NCBI GenBank assembly: GCA_022813625.1
Contig: JAKLMB010000054.1
Coordinates: forward strand, 1-64,000
Length of the DNA stretch: 64,000 bases
Direction: 5' to 3'
From: Aaosphaeria pasadenensis
Lineage: Eukaryota > Ascomycota > Dothideomycetes > Pleosporales
The notes beneath the pieces are model-generated. The model worked only from the letters and a program-made list of their open reading frames with translations. It did not search any database and was not told the DNA's origin. Position numbers and translations under genes: made by a program. Positions 12,093 to 23,504 of the stretch are shown one piece after another. The first letter of the stretch is position 1, and each line of letters begins with the position of its first letter.

Positions 12093-12857
12093 GTGACGTT
12101 GGAAGAGCATCTACAGCTATGCCTAGACTTTCCGAATTGCTGCATTACACCCATGTACTTGGTTGTGTACTTGTACCTAAGTGCATGCGATGCTAGTTGT
12201 TTTAACCTATGGTGGCAATCATACGGGAGGCGCCGCTGCGTGTTCAGGCACAATAGGGCGTTGTCTTGAGTAATTTCAATCCATTATGGCCGAGTTTAAG
12301 CGTTTTACATTCTCTTAATTGACTAAGATTATCGCAAATATAGAAGAACTAGATGTTAGTTTGGAAAAGCTTGCCTCCCTAGTGGCCGCCTTAGTGCGGC
12401 TCTACAATGCGAGAAACATAACTATTACCCTACCGAAACATGGTGATGGAACCTATAAAGTGATGCAGGAATGAATTTTTACAGTCATTCAAGGCATTTC
12501 ACGTTAGGAAAGAGTATATAAATTTGCACGTAATGCCATTCAGATCAATAGGATGTTGTTCAATCTACATAAGTCAAAAGACTCCCAGAGTAATCCAAAA
12601 GTATGTGGTGTTACGCTTGTTCAAAGGCCAAAAACCATTTATGGTCCGTTCGAGGGCATTAAAATTTCTTTCGATAGAAAACGACAGACCATGTCAAGAA
12701 CTGGCCGACTAAAAGCGCGTTCGGGCTGGATTCGGCAATGCCTACATGTTTTGTCGAGTAAAGAAATTTTCTGTCTTTGAAACCTCACTGTTGGACACCC
12801 CAAATCCTGCCCCGCCCTTCATTCAATAGAACATTACACACAGTTTCCAGTTTCGTC
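12093..12857. other. Intergenic, no gene seen
   Basis: 3' flank of the hydroxyacid dehydrogenase gene and promoter of the amino-acid transporter gene. Nothing else is supported. Confidence 0.5.
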
Positions 12858-14349
12858 ATGGCGGAACAAGTTGAACATACCCTCGCTGCGCATAAACGCA
12901 ACAAAGTGGCAGCAGAAGATCCTAACGCCATTCAATCTGCCTTGGACAACGACATCTATGGCGAAGATACCGACATCAGGGATCAACAGCGCATCAAGAA
13001 GATTGCTGCAGAAGGAGATGCTCATTTTCATCGTTTAGGATGGAAGCGACTCGCAGTCGTTACTATCGTAGAGGCGATTGCTCTCGGAGCCCTCAGTCTA
13101 CCTTCTGCATATCACACCATTGGCATGGTTCCTGGTGTTCTCTTGACAGTAGGATTAGGGAGTGTGTCCATATTCACCAGTTACATCATCGGTCAAGTCA
13201 AATTGGCATATCCCGATGTTTCTCATTATGCTGATGCTGGACGCTTGTTGTTCGGTCGCATTGGATATGAGATTTTTGGAGCTGCCCTGCTCCTGGAACT
13301 CGTCATGGTTGTTGGATCACACGCATTGACTGGAAGTATTGCACTCATCGATATCAATGGCGGACACGTATGTTCCATCGTTTTCTCCGCGGTATCAGCC
13401 ATAATCCTTCTGATCCTCGCCATACCGCCTTCCTTTTCTGAGGTCGCAATTCTGGGATACATCGACTTCGCTTCGATTGTGTTTGCCATTGGAATTACCG
13501 TCATCGCGACAGGCGTTCAGGCAACTGATTCGTCGGGTGGACTGTCTGGAGTTGACTGGTCTGCATGGCCCAAGGAGGGTGTCACATTCTCAGAAGCTTT
13601 CGTCGCGGTGAGCAACATTATATTCGCATTCAGCTTCGCCATTGGTCAATTCTCCTTCATGGACGAGATGCATACGCCAACAGATTATATGAAGTCCATC
13701 TGGGCATCTGGAATCATTCAGATCACGATATACACCCTAACCGGCGCGTTATGCTACGCTTTTATCGGATCCTCCGTTCAGTCACCAGCACTTCTGTCGG
13801 CTGGTCCACTGGTTTCAAAGGTCGCATTTGGCATTGCCTTGCCTGTTATCTTCATCTCTGGATCCATCAACACAACTGTCGCTCTCCGCTACCTTCACGG
13901 TCGTATGTTTAAGAACTCCATTCTGCGTTTTATTAATACATTCGCTGGATGGACCTCTTGGATTGTACTTGTTGTGATTTTCACCATCATTGCGTGGGTC
14001 ATTGCTGAGGCAATCCCAATCTTTTCAGACTTGCTGTCCCTGGCTTCTGCATTGTTTGTTTCTGGATTCTCTTTCTGGATTCCCGCCATCATGTGGTTTA
14101 AATTGCTCCGGAAGGGCAGCTGGTATTCGAAGAAGAACCTGATCATGAGCATGGGATGTCTTTTGGCACTTATCATTGGATTGGTCACACTCGGAGCAGG
14201 TACCTATGCTACTATTAAGGACATCGTAAGTCGCATACTTTATTTATCCTTCCACAAGATTTAGAACTTCAACTAATTTCAAGCAGATCAAGGAAACTTC
14301 GCAAGGAACGGCCCATAAGCCTTTTACTTGCCGATCTACTACGACTTAA
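12858..14349 (+). CDS. AAAP-family neutral amino-acid transporter (Mtr-like)
   Basis: Exons 12858-14225 and 14287-14349 give 476 residues. The start ATG at 12858 (MAEQVEHT) has a good context; an upstream in-frame extension lacks an ATG. A hydrophilic N-terminus of about 80 residues is followed by about eleven hydrophobic segments, beginning with VEAIALGALSLPSAYHTIG, the typical first helix of fungal neutral amino-acid permeases related to Neurospora mtr. Further hallmarks are FSFAIGQFSFMDEM and GSINTTVALRY. The role is proton-coupled uptake of neutral or aromatic amino acids at the plasma membrane. The short last exon adds a hydrophilic tail (IKETSQGTAHKPF); without splicing the protein would end a few residues after the same point. 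Confidence 0.92.
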
Positions 14350-14652
14350 GATGAAATTCAGCTCAGGATCGACATGTCTATAATGGTACATCGTTTATTG
14401 GAATGGCTATACCAGATGATCCAGAACATGTAATATAGAAATCGCTTTTCTAGGGAATGTTTGTCGAGAACGCAAGAATATATAAAGAAAGGAGCGTAAT
14501 ACAATGAGTTTATATCTTGATACAATTTCACAATTGAAGTAGGACGAACAATCTATAAATCACATCGGATCGAGTGCACGTCTAGAAAAGGTCGCTGAGA
14601 AAAGACAAATAGGTAATCTGAATTGGCACGAAACCTTGATATCTCACTACCT
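14350..14652. other. Intergenic between convergent genes
   Basis: Short AT-rich gap between the 3' ends of the transporter (+) and HET-domain (-) genes. No gene or repeat is seen. Confidence 0.5.
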
Positions 14653-16731
14653 CTAGTGGAGTGTAACCACTAATCCATCTGTTTGCTCGACAATCGCCTC
14701 GCCATTCATTATACCCTGGATATAACAGTCACCCACAACGGTACGGTGAAAGTATTTCGAGGACTCAGCTGCGATCTTACTCCGGAGATTTGGAGATATT
14801 TCTGATGCAGCGCCATCTAGCCGTCGTAGCACAAAAGGAACCTTTGATCCGTAGGGTATCCACAATTCATCACCAGGACAGGCATCCGCCGGCCCAAATC
14901 CAATGCGACCCTGGGTGGTGGTGAAGAATGTTCTATTGCATATGTTGTACTTGATGCAACTCCCCACCATGGCCCCCCTAGGTTCCTCCATTGCTGTTGA
15001 GTACCAGATCCAATCCCTCATCGATGCCAATACTTCTTGCGATGGCTCGATTCGTTCACCACGATTTCCTGCAGGCCTATATCTGTTTCCTAGCGTGGAC
15101 CTTAGGAAGTCATCCCTGTCTCTGTACTGTCCTACACAGGGGGACTCGCGGTGGCAAAGCTTCGCAGAAAGGTCTCCACATTCTCGGAGGAATGTGGCCA
15201 TCCTCTCAAGCGATTCCGAAGGGAGGAAATTTCGGCTAACTGTAGCCACTGTTTCGATAAGGGCAGCGGTGATAGATATAGATTGCCCATCACAGTCCGA
15301 AATCATAGCTTTCTTGGGACCTGAAGCACAATAATCTTCTCTGTTATCATCCCTTAATTCCTGGATGATTTGGTCGACCCGACTTGGGATCACTCCAAAG
15401 TCCTTCGTCCATGTTGGTAGATAATCATGGTGCAAAGGATTATCGTATAACACTGAGAAATTTCCAGAAAGTAGCAATTTTCGGCTGAGCTGTAGATTGA
15501 TGTCGTTCATCTGCGCGCCGTAATCTGCTCGAATTGGCCTGTCTTCTTCAGCCAGTACGCCAAGGAGTCCATAAACCTTGTCTCGTGGGTCGCTCGAAAG
15601 TCTATTGCTGAATGTTTGGAACAAACGTACAAAGTTTGCCTGATTCGGGAGCTTATCTGTGGGCAGTTCGTCGATTTTGGGTCGACGCTCATCCAAGGCC
15701 AGCACAGCGCGATGAAATGTGGATAACGCCATGTAGGTCGGCTCGCCATGCGTTGGGAAACACATGAACCGGTAGATTCGGTCTCTCATGTGAGAACAGC
15801 AGTTATCCGCATGTATGTGCCAATTTTTGGCTGCCTGGACTACCGTGGCCCAGGAGATGGTCAGGGATCCGCACATCACAATTCCATCCTTTGGTAATAC
15901 AGCCTCCTGAACCGTCCAGATCCTTTGCCACCAGGGGCGGCGCAAGAGTGCTAATAGAGCTTGTATCGAGTCGCCAAATCGATTATCACCCTGTAAGTGG
16001 CAGAGGCCAGATATTTCCCTAAGGTGTTGGTCTTTTGCAAGTTCTTGTATCAGAGCGAAAGCTTTAGATATCTCCGGTTTTCGACCGTGCCAGCGGCATG
16101 TTTTCTCGTTTCCAGGATAGGGAGGTTCGCCTTCTAAGGCAAGATGGTAGAGGTTGTGATCATACTCGTATTCACCGTAGCCATGAGAGAATGGTGCGGA
16201 GATCATGAGCCGATCAGGAAAGGTATACCTGTTTCTTATGAAAGAAGATACCGACTCCCAAGTTGAGTCATCTGTCTTAGAGGATTCTGTGAGACATGTC
16301 CCGTACGATTTGTTGGAGCACCAGCTGTCACTATCCTCGAAGTCTTTGCCCAACCAGATGATAACGGATTCACATGAGCTGTATATCTCACTCATCATGT
16401 TGACTTGCCATGACTTCTCATCTTGATCGTGTTGATTAATCGAGAGGAGATCGATCCACAAAGTCCTGGGTTCGGCTTCCTTTCGTACATACCGGAGCGC
16501 TATGCCTAGATTATTTCTCACTTGGAACGGCTTCCCATCCAGTGTGATTGTTTCTGTAAGCCCAGGCTCTCCCCAGACGTACGAAAGAGCACAATACTCT
16601 GGGTTTTTGTCTAGTGTCACTATACGACTTTCGCAAGATATCGGATCATCGTAGGTACCCGCGTGCAGGTCAATGATCCTAAATTCGTGACTGTTGGCTT
16701 TCAACGGTTTGTACCTGTGCCCCTCATCCAT
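14653..16731 (-). CDS. HET-domain (heterokaryon incompatibility) protein
   Basis: An intronless frame of 692 residues runs from the ATG at 16731 (MDEGHRYKPLK). An in-frame ATG at 16932 would add 67 low-complexity residues and is less likely. The HET domain spans roughly residues 10-290: FRIIDLHAG, then CALSYVWGEP, TLWIDLLSINQHD and SEIYSSCESVIIWLG, which are the three conserved blocks of PF06985, then RIWTVQEAVL. The C-terminal part contains SDPRDKVYGLLGV and ends in a region rich in short beta motifs, the usual layout of fungal HET proteins. Some members trigger cell death when unlike strains fuse; most are uncharacterised. No partner domain such as NACHT, ankyrin or WD40 is attached. Confidence 0.93.
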   Translation of the reverse strand: MDEGHRYKPLKANSHEFRIIDLHAGTYDDPISCESRIVTLDKNPEYCALSYVWGEPGLTETITLDGKPFQVRNNLGIALRYVRKEAEPRTLWIDLLSINQHDQDEKSWQVNMMSEIYSSCESVIIWLGKDFEDSDSWCSNKSYGTCLTESSKTDDSTWESVSSFIRNRYTFPDRLMISAPFSHGYGEYEYDHNLYHLALEGEPPYPGNEKTCRWHGRKPEISKAFALIQELAKDQHLREISGLCHLQGDNRFGDSIQALLALLRRPWWQRIWTVQEAVLPKDGIVMCGSLTISWATVVQAAKNWHIHADNCCSHMRDRIYRFMCFPTHGEPTYMALSTFHRAVLALDERRPKIDELPTDKLPNQANFVRLFQTFSNRLSSDPRDKVYGLLGVLAEEDRPIRADYGAQMNDINLQLSRKLLLSGNFSVLYDNPLHHDYLPTWTKDFGVIPSRVDQIIQELRDDNREDYCASGPKKAMISDCDGQSISITAALIETVATVSRNFLPSESLERMATFLRECGDLSAKLCHRESPCVGQYRDRDDFLRSTLGNRYRPAGNRGERIEPSQEVLASMRDWIWYSTAMEEPRGAMVGSCIKYNICNRTFFTTTQGRIGFGPADACPGDELWIPYGSKVPFVLRRLDGAASEISPNLRSKIAAESSKYFHRTVVGDCYIQGIMNGEAIVEQTDGLVVTLH

Positions 16732-17404
16732 TTTCGTTTGATGACTTAGGTATGTTGTAATGTTCGGGATAGTCAATGCTGTTGTTCGAGAAAGTGAATT
16801 GTTGTTCTGGTACTTGATGAATGTAGTTGAATGAGAAAGAGGACATGCGATCTCGACACTTGAGCTTAGTATGTTCTTGGTTTCAGATGCAGGGCTGTGC
16901 AGCGTAGTGGGGGCCAAAACAAAAGTCTCCATGAATCCTCCTCGCTTCCTGTGATTAACTGTGGAAGACTAGTTGAATGCAAGCAGCAAGACCTCCTAAA
17001 GAATCAGAACAACTATGTCTGTTTAAGATTTCGTTTGTTCGTTCACGAAATCTCCGAGGATGTTGAGTATGGTCCCGTAATAGCATCAGACTTAATATGG
17101 TGACAATGCGATCATTTTACTCTGAACCGACCGTTATTCGCCGTTACTAACCGCAAGGAAACACCGTCAAATTTGATATAGAGATATGGATTGAATGTGC
17201 TGTCATTTACGTTTCCAGATATTATGATCTGTTTCACAGGCTTTGTTGGCAGTCACGTAGTTTGTAGAAATACGGACTTTTCTTAGACGGGCCGCGGTAT
17301 GTTGCGCTAAGAATCTTTATTTGGATCTATTCCATATGGCGACAAGGTTCGATGCATTCGATTCCAGTAGACCTGCAGTGCTCATTCGCTTTCCTATCCA
17401 AGCA
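16732..17404. other. Intergenic; HET gene promoter and regulator 3' flank
   Basis: No coding sequence is supported beyond the possible 67-codon N-terminal extension of the HET-domain gene (16732-16932). Confidence 0.5.
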
Positions 17405-19826
17405 TTACTGTCTACCGAATGGACCGCCCATCGAATCTAAGCTCAAGTCAACATCGCAATGGTTTGCAATGTCAATCCATAACTGTGGGTCGTCATCGAT
17501 ACTGAAATGAAACGATTGGGGTAAAATCAGGCTTGGAGCATCGTTTGGCATATACGTCGATGAGCCATCCCCACATTCAATCCCCGTATCATCTGAGTAG
17601 GTACCATTTGCATTATTTCTTGGTTGTAAGGAAGCCTGGAGGCTCAGAAGTTGCTGGTGACGCGCTCCGATAAGGTGGTTACCCCTATCTGCCATGCCTT
17701 TCAGTATTCCTAGGCCCTCTCCTATTGAAGTCTCTGTTTGGCCGGATGAGGATAATGCCGCGTTTGCCATGATAAGAAGTAAGGTTGCCGAGAAAGCGTA
17801 TTCGCCCTCTAGATAGCCGTAAGTAGCTATGATGGATCAAGTTAGCTATCATCGACTTTGACTTTCTGTCACTCATTCACGTACCTATCATATCGAACTT
17901 CTGAGCCCTTCCCATAAGAGCAGTCGCTTGTATCGCTGCTTCAACGGCGTACTGTACCAAGAAAACGACATTTTCAGAAAGCCCTACTTTCCAATCTCTA
18001 ACACTCACTCCTGCATCCTCTGAATCTAAGAATTTTCTAATTATGTAGTAAAGAAGAGGTCTGGTTGTTAGAGCAATGCAGGAGTAAAACAATAGATAGA
18101 TGTTAACGATTGCGCGGTCTGGTTTCTTGTCAGGTTGCGATAAATCGGATCGCACAATCTCAGGCATGAATTGCAACCAATCGGACAGGGAGTTGATGAT
18201 GTCTCGAATAGAGGAGATTAGTTTCGGGGCAGAATGTGTTCGCCTTTTGTAGATCTCTGTAAAGATAGATCAGCAACGGAAATGGAGCTTAAAGATATGG
18301 AGCTTTGCACACTCACCTTCCCCAATTTTTCCTAGCAATTTTGCGAGTTCAGTATACTTGACCAGAATGATATCCCTCGAAGAGATACAAGGACTGTCCT
18401 ATTCAAAGGTAAGACTTTGCATTAATCAAGCAAGATACTGGGCGCGGGTTGGCTAACCGTGAACGTTGGGAACGGTAGAGTAATGTCCTCATCGCGAATT
18501 GTAATCGCATGTCCGGATTTTATTGAGAGTATTCTGGAATATGAGTTAAAGTGGTATCTCGTAGGTGATTAATGAAGATGGTTCACCTGTCCAACGAGTA
18601 CAAGGACCACCAAACCTCTGTTCGCCGTTTCTGTAGAGAAGAATCTATCCCAGATTCTGCAACTTCCTGATGAAGACCAAGCGACAGAGCCATGCGTAAC
18701 GCAACTCCAATCTTCCCAATGACTATGAGCTAGTGTACTAATTGAAATTGTAGAAAATGTAAAACTTACGTAAATAAAAGCTGCATCCGGCCGGTTCAGA
18801 TTCTGCATGTAGTAGGCGATATAAGCCAAAACTTCAATGAACTGTAGCGACGGTCTTTCATGAATAGCTGGGAGGAAATCGAGAGCTGACTGAAAATATG
18901 AGAACCCGGGGGGTCCTTGATTATTTGTCCACTGATTGATGGAATATAGCTGACCAAGAGATAGAACGACGAGAACTTGGCAAATCGTCAAACGCGTTTC
19001 TACGCGCATTAGATCCAGCTCTTTCGAATGGACATAATCGAGCCGCTGGTAAAAATCATCTGGATGCAATGATGAAAATATTGATCCAATGAAGACATGC
19101 TGTGCCTGAAAAAGCTGTTTGCATAACTCAATTGGGGGTAAGTCCGGTATTGAATGGTCGGACGAACGACTCAAACAAGAGATATCATAGAGAGGTGGAG
19201 TTGCATAAGCAATTGGAAGTGTCGAGGGATTCATTCTCATGACAAGATGTGTTGAAGAAGACGCGCCAATGGAGTCTAGTCTACACTGTGAGTCTGTGGA
19301 ACCTGTCTGTGAGAATGATAGCAGAGATTAAGTCAGAGCTTACGTTGTTCTCCTTCCGCATTCATGAGTATATTCTTGGAGCCGTCATACCACCATTCGT
19401 CGTTGCCTTGCAGATTCTCCTGCGTATCGCTGCCAGCAGTAGCCACATGATTTGACAAATTATTTCTACTAGCCTCTGAATACTCGTTGGAACGTGCTTG
19501 AGCCCGAAGTCGCAATAAATAGCTTTAAGGTTCGAGGATCAGCGAGATGCTTGTACTACTTACTATGCTTCACTGAAGCGGAAATCGAGATCTTATGGAC
19601 AGAGAAAAGCTCACCTTTCAGAAACGAGGACTTTCTTTGGAGCCTCGAGATAGTTGCACTCGCGATGCACCGCGATACAAGCATTACACGGCTGGGGAGG
19701 ATTGCCTGTACATTTTGTTTTACGTCTGCGGCATCTGCTGCATCTATAAACACTCAGTGTTAGCAAATTGCATCCCCTACACAACATTCTCTTGATTGCT
19801 TACGCAACAGAAGAACGTTGAGTCAT
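17405..19826 (-). CDS. Zn2Cys6 transcription factor, SdrA-like by context
   Basis: Nine exons fit: 19826-19804, 19743-19615, 19522-19344, 19302-18770, 18729-18587, 18533-18458, 18398-18317, 18256-17885 and 17826-17405, giving 652 residues with every phase matching. Residues 9-37 form a complete binuclear zinc cluster, C-x2-C-x6-C-x7-C-x2-C-x6-C, starting CSRCRRRKTKC and split from the ATG by the first intron. The fungal-specific regulatory domain lies around residues 190-370, with RMALSLGLHQEV and RRTEVWWSLYSLDR followed by SGHAITIRDEDI. The gene lies next to Pad1- and Fdc1-type genes, as sdrA does in Aspergillus niger, where it activates them in response to sorbic and cinnamic acids. The function here is inferred from that context and from domain type. 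Confidence 0.9.
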
Positions 19827-20654
19827 GACCTCTTCGAATGGGGCCGTCAGTTAAATAGCTGGTACCCTATTGAGGAGGCGAAGTAGAATGGCGATTTAAT
19901 TGAAGCGAGGAAGAGCTTGATGGCAGTTAGCTATCGAGTATCGGGCCCGTTCCCGGAACTCATCCAATACACGCACGGTTCTAAGTAATGAGTAGTCCAT
20001 TTAATTATCCACACATCTTGCTTTAAAGATTCGAAAGGAGGTCGGCGATATGGTAGGCCGGGAAGAAGTACCTGTCTGTAGAAAATCTAAACGTAATTAG
20101 TCGTGAACACGGAGTACAGTCAGTGAGTGGGTCCATCGGGTCATGAAGCCGATGGAGCTAAGGAAGTTCGAGGTGCCATGGTGCCCTACAAAATAAGGTT
20201 AATAATTCAGGGATGGACAAAAAGGATTTCGGTTCAGATCTTCCATTGCTCCTATAAGTCTTGTTGCGTTAGTTGAGACATTCTGCGTAAGCTTGTTAAT
20301 GGCCAAAAAAGAACTCATATAGTTGGCGGGATCAGAATCGCATTGAACGACACACCATTAGGATGATTTTAGATTGCTACAAATAATCACTGAAACCTTT
20401 TAGAGTAATAAAACCGTAGATATTCGCGTTCTCTGCCTTCGTGTATGTAAAACTAGCAATGTATTGCTTATTGCTTATTGGACATGATTCAATTTATATA
20501 GACAAAGGAACATTGGCTTGCCTTGCGTTATTGTATGTCCCTTTTGTACAGGTCGGCTACCTGTACAATCGCTCTCCTTTCAATTGGGCGTGACCGTGAT
20601 TCAAGAAGCAATCTACCATTGACAATGGGGATGAATCACCCCATAGAGTATGCT
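19827..20654. other. Intergenic; likely promoter of the regulator gene
   Basis: Lies between the regulator start (-) and the 3' end of the flavin prenyltransferase gene (-). I see no coding sequence. A TACTCCGTA-like piece (CACGGAGTA) occurs near 20109. Confidence 0.5.
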
Positions 20655-21266
20655 TCACTCTTTTTGAAACCCATTCCACCTCTCGAACCCCCCAGTATCG
20701 AGATCGAACAAATCAAGCATCCTCCCAACGGTATGATCCGCGACATCCTCAAGTGATGAAGGTCGATTATAGAAGGCCGGTACAGGAGGAAATATTATCG
20801 CACCATGTTGTGTGACCGACAGCATATTTTGTAGATGAATACCACTCAGGGGGCATTCGCGCGTTACCAAAACAAGCTTGCGACGCTCTTTCAAGACAAC
20901 ATCAGCAGCTCGTGAGATTAAGTCGTCGCAATAACCGACATTGATCGCTGCGAGACTTTTCATGCTGCAAGGCACAACGATCATTCCATCGACACGATAT
21001 GACCCGCTGGCAATAGGCGCAGCCATGTCGTGGTTGCTGTATACATGGTCTGCTAAAGCGCGCACATTCGGTGGAGTGTATTCCGTTTCGTACTTGATTG
21101 TGCTCTCGGCCCATTTACTCATAACAAGGTGCGTTTCGACGTTGAGTTGGCGAAGCGCAATCAGTGTCTTGATCCCGAGTATAGCACCAGTTGCGCCAGT
21201 CAAGGCAACAATGATTCGCTTCCGCCTGTGACATGAACTCGACACATCGGTGTGGTTTGGTTCCAT
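20655..21266 (-). CDS. pad1: Flavin prenyltransferase, UbiX/Pad1 type
   Basis: An intronless frame of 203 residues starts at the ATG at 21266 (MEPNHTD). The open frame continues upstream to about 21317 without another ATG. Conserved blocks are ALTGATGAILGIKTLIALR (flavin-binding Rossmann start), VVPCSMKSLAAINVG, LISRAADVVLKERRKLVLV, RECPLSGIHLQNM and IFPPVPAFYNRP. UbiX/Pad1 enzymes attach a dimethylallyl group to FMN to make prenylated FMN, the cofactor of UbiD/Fdc1 decarboxylases. The Fdc1-type gene is the divergent neighbour, so the two very probably act together. There is no obvious mitochondrial presequence from the chosen ATG, unlike yeast Pad1. Confidence 0.95.
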   Translation of the reverse strand: MEPNHTDVSSSCHRRKRIIVALTGATGAILGIKTLIALRQLNVETHLVMSKWAESTIKYETEYTPPNVRALADHVYSNHDMAAPIASGSYRVDGMIVVPCSMKSLAAINVGYCDDLISRAADVVLKERRKLVLVTRECPLSGIHLQNMLSVTQHGAIIFPPVPAFYNRPSSLEDVADHTVGRMLDLFDLDTGGFERWNGFQKE

Positions 21267-21992
21267 AATGATAACGGGAGTTTTATACAACTTTCGTTCG
21301 ACTGGATATAAGTCCAATTGCTGGTATGATCTGGCTGCGTTGTTGTTGGTTTAGATGTTTATAATGAATCACCAAAGATCGACTTTTGTTAAAAAGGAAA
21401 TGCACTCTTGTGACATGTTTAGACTAATCACCACATTCACGAAATATAAGGCAAGAAAAAGAACATCTAATTTATTGTGTCATTCTTGAAGGTGGTCGCT
21501 CGAAATAGCTTCACCCTATGCGGTGCAAGTAACGGGTCCACTGCCCGATCGGTCCCCACAACCCGACGATAAAAGATACCGTTCCACAATCAAGGGCCTC
21601 TATCATGTAGTTCACCTGCATATGATCTGGAATGAAAATCCATTACAAGTCGGATGATCCATACGAGAATTCGGGACCGGCATCGTGATATTATTACTTT
21701 CGGTCCTAGCGGCCGAACAAGAGCGGGTACAGGCAAGGCGGAGACTGAACGACCTAAAGTTGAGACTTCTCAACATTGATTTAATCCATCATATCCGCGA
21801 ATTGATAGAGTAGATGTTCACTTGTCACTACTTATCTTGGGGTTCTTTCACCAATCTATACCGCAAGGAACCAGGCTCTGATACTTCTAAATCACGATAC
21901 GGCTTTCTCATTCATAATTTTGTGAGATCAGACTTACAGTTGAATCGTACGAAAACACTTCCAACATCTTCTCTACCGATTTTAATCCAATC
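21267..21992. promoter_or_regulatory. Shared divergent promoter of pad1- and fdc1-type genes
   Basis: The 726 bases between the two divergent starts hold no supported gene and must carry both promoters. Paired CGG-type half-sites are expected for a Zn2Cys6 activator, but I could not single out a convincing operator by eye. Confidence 0.6.
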
Positions 21993-23504
21993 ATGACTCT
22001 CAATTCTGCGCAGTGTTTACGCCAATTCATCAGGGAATTGGAGAATGAAGGGGATTTGTTAAGGATCACAGAAGAGGTTGATCCTCATCTTGAGATCGGA
22101 GCAATCACACGCAGGGTATACGAACTTGAAGAAAAAGCACCTCTATTCGAGAACATCAAAGGCCGAAAAGGCGATGGACTGTTCCGTGTCTTTGGTGCAC
22201 CAGTGGGAGCTAGTCGACTACCAGGAAAGAGGTTCATCCGGCTGGCGAAATCTATGGGTCTATCCGCTACAGCTACAGGACCAGATATTGTCGAGCAGGT
22301 GTGCAGAGTCAAGCAAAGAGCTTCCATGCCACCACGCGAAGTGCCAACCGGGCCCGTGAAGGAGTTCAAGCTTTTTGGCGACGACATTGACCTGACGTCT
22401 CTGCCAGTACCATTTCTTCGCCAAAACGACGGAGGAAAGTTTATACAGACATATGGCATGTACGTCGTAAAGACCCCCGATGGTTCTTGGGTCAATTGGT
22501 CCATCACTCGAAGCATGATTCACGATAAGCGGTCTCTTGTGGGCCCTGTAATTCCTAGACAGGATATTGGAGTCATTCGCCAATTGTGGACCGACCTTGG
22601 ACAAGACATGCCCTTCGCACTTTGCTTTGGAGTGCCGCCAGCGGCAATCGCTGTTAGTGGAATGCCACTCCCAAAATGGACCAACGAAACCGGGTTCATT
22701 GGAGCCATGTTGGGGGAGCCTTTAGATGTTACAAAGTGTGAGACGAACGATCTACTGGTTCCTTTCAATGCGGAGTTTGTTCTAGAAGGTGTAATTTCGA
22801 GAACAGAAACTGCGCCTGAAGGGCCTATGGCTGAGTACCCTGGGCTCGTCTTCCCCGAGCAAAAGAGGCAATGCCCTATCTTCAAAGTCAACGCCATTAC
22901 TTATCGTCACGACCCTATATTGCCTGTGTGCGTCACCGGGCGCGCGGTAGAGGAGAGCGAGACCATCTGGGCGGTCACACAAGCAGTTGAGGTCCTAGAC
23001 ATTTGCCGGGCTGCCAAACTCCCCGTGAAGATGGTTTGGTCTCCATTCGAATCACATTGCCTTTGGTTCGTTGTGCAAGTCGATCGTCGAGAATTGGTCG
23101 CCTTGAAAACGAACATTAAAGAGTTCACGGAACGTGTGGGGCGGGTCATTTTCAGCTCCAAGCCAGGGTTTTACATCCCGAAACTATTCATTGTAGGGGA
23201 CGATATTGATCCCACCAATCTCAATGATGTGATCTGGGCTGAGGCAACGAGATGTCAGCCTTTCGCAAACGAAGTATTCTTCGACGAATATCCAAATATC
23301 CCGCTGATTCCATACATTAGCCATGGGATTCGGGCATCCGAGAATCACTATAAGGTAGTCAAATGCTGTATGCTGACCTCTGAATTCACGGACGAGGTAT
23401 TGCCTTGGAAGGTAGGATCGTTTCGCGGTTCATATCCTGAAGACTTGCAGCAGAAGGTAGAGAAGAATTGGACCAAGTATGGATTCGGGGAGGTAACTGA
23501 ATGA
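21993..23504 (+). CDS. fdc1: Prenyl-FMN-dependent decarboxylase, UbiD/Fdc1 type
   Basis: An intronless 503-residue frame, the same length as yeast Fdc1. It contains the UbiD family blocks VNWSITRSMIHDKR (around residue 168, with the active-site Arg) and SRTETAPEGPMAEYPG (around residue 270), whose two Glu residues correspond to the catalytic pair of Aspergillus Fdc1. The C-terminal half has IFSSKPGFYIPKLFIVGDDI and ends KYGFGEVTE. The family decarboxylates cinnamic, ferulic, sorbic and related unsaturated acids, giving for example styrene or pentadiene, and so detoxifies plant phenolics and preservatives. The gene lies head to head with the flavin prenyltransferase that would supply its cofactor. 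Substrate preference cannot be read from the sequence. Confidence 0.95.
   Translation: MTLNSAQCLRQFIRELENEGDLLRITEEVDPHLEIGAITRRVYELEEKAPLFENIKGRKGDGLFRVFGAPVGASRLPGKRFIRLAKSMGLSATATGPDIVEQVCRVKQRASMPPREVPTGPVKEFKLFGDDIDLTSLPVPFLRQNDGGKFIQTYGMYVVKTPDGSWVNWSITRSMIHDKRSLVGPVIPRQDIGVIRQLWTDLGQDMPFALCFGVPPAAIAVSGMPLPKWTNETGFIGAMLGEPLDVTKCETNDLLVPFNAEFVLEGVISRTETAPEGPMAEYPGLVFPEQKRQCPIFKVNAITYRHDPILPVCVTGRAVEESETIWAVTQAVEVLDICRAAKLPVKMVWSPFESHCLWFVVQVDRRELVALKTNIKEFTERVGRVIFSSKPGFYIPKLFIVGDDIDPTNLNDVIWAEATRCQPFANEVFFDEYPNIPLIPYISHGIRASENHYKVVKCCMLTSEFTDEVLPWKVGSFRGSYPEDLQQKVEKNWTKYGFGEVTE

Noticed and set aside
12360..12420. Possible stem around GGCCGCC and GCGGCTC
   Set aside because: Too short and imperfect to support a structured RNA or terminator call.
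18347..19240. Reading the 223-codon frame at 18569-19240 as a separate gene
   Set aside because: It covers exon 4 of the Zn2Cys6 regulator and then reads out of frame through exon 5; the spliced model restores the conserved WWSLYSLDR motif.
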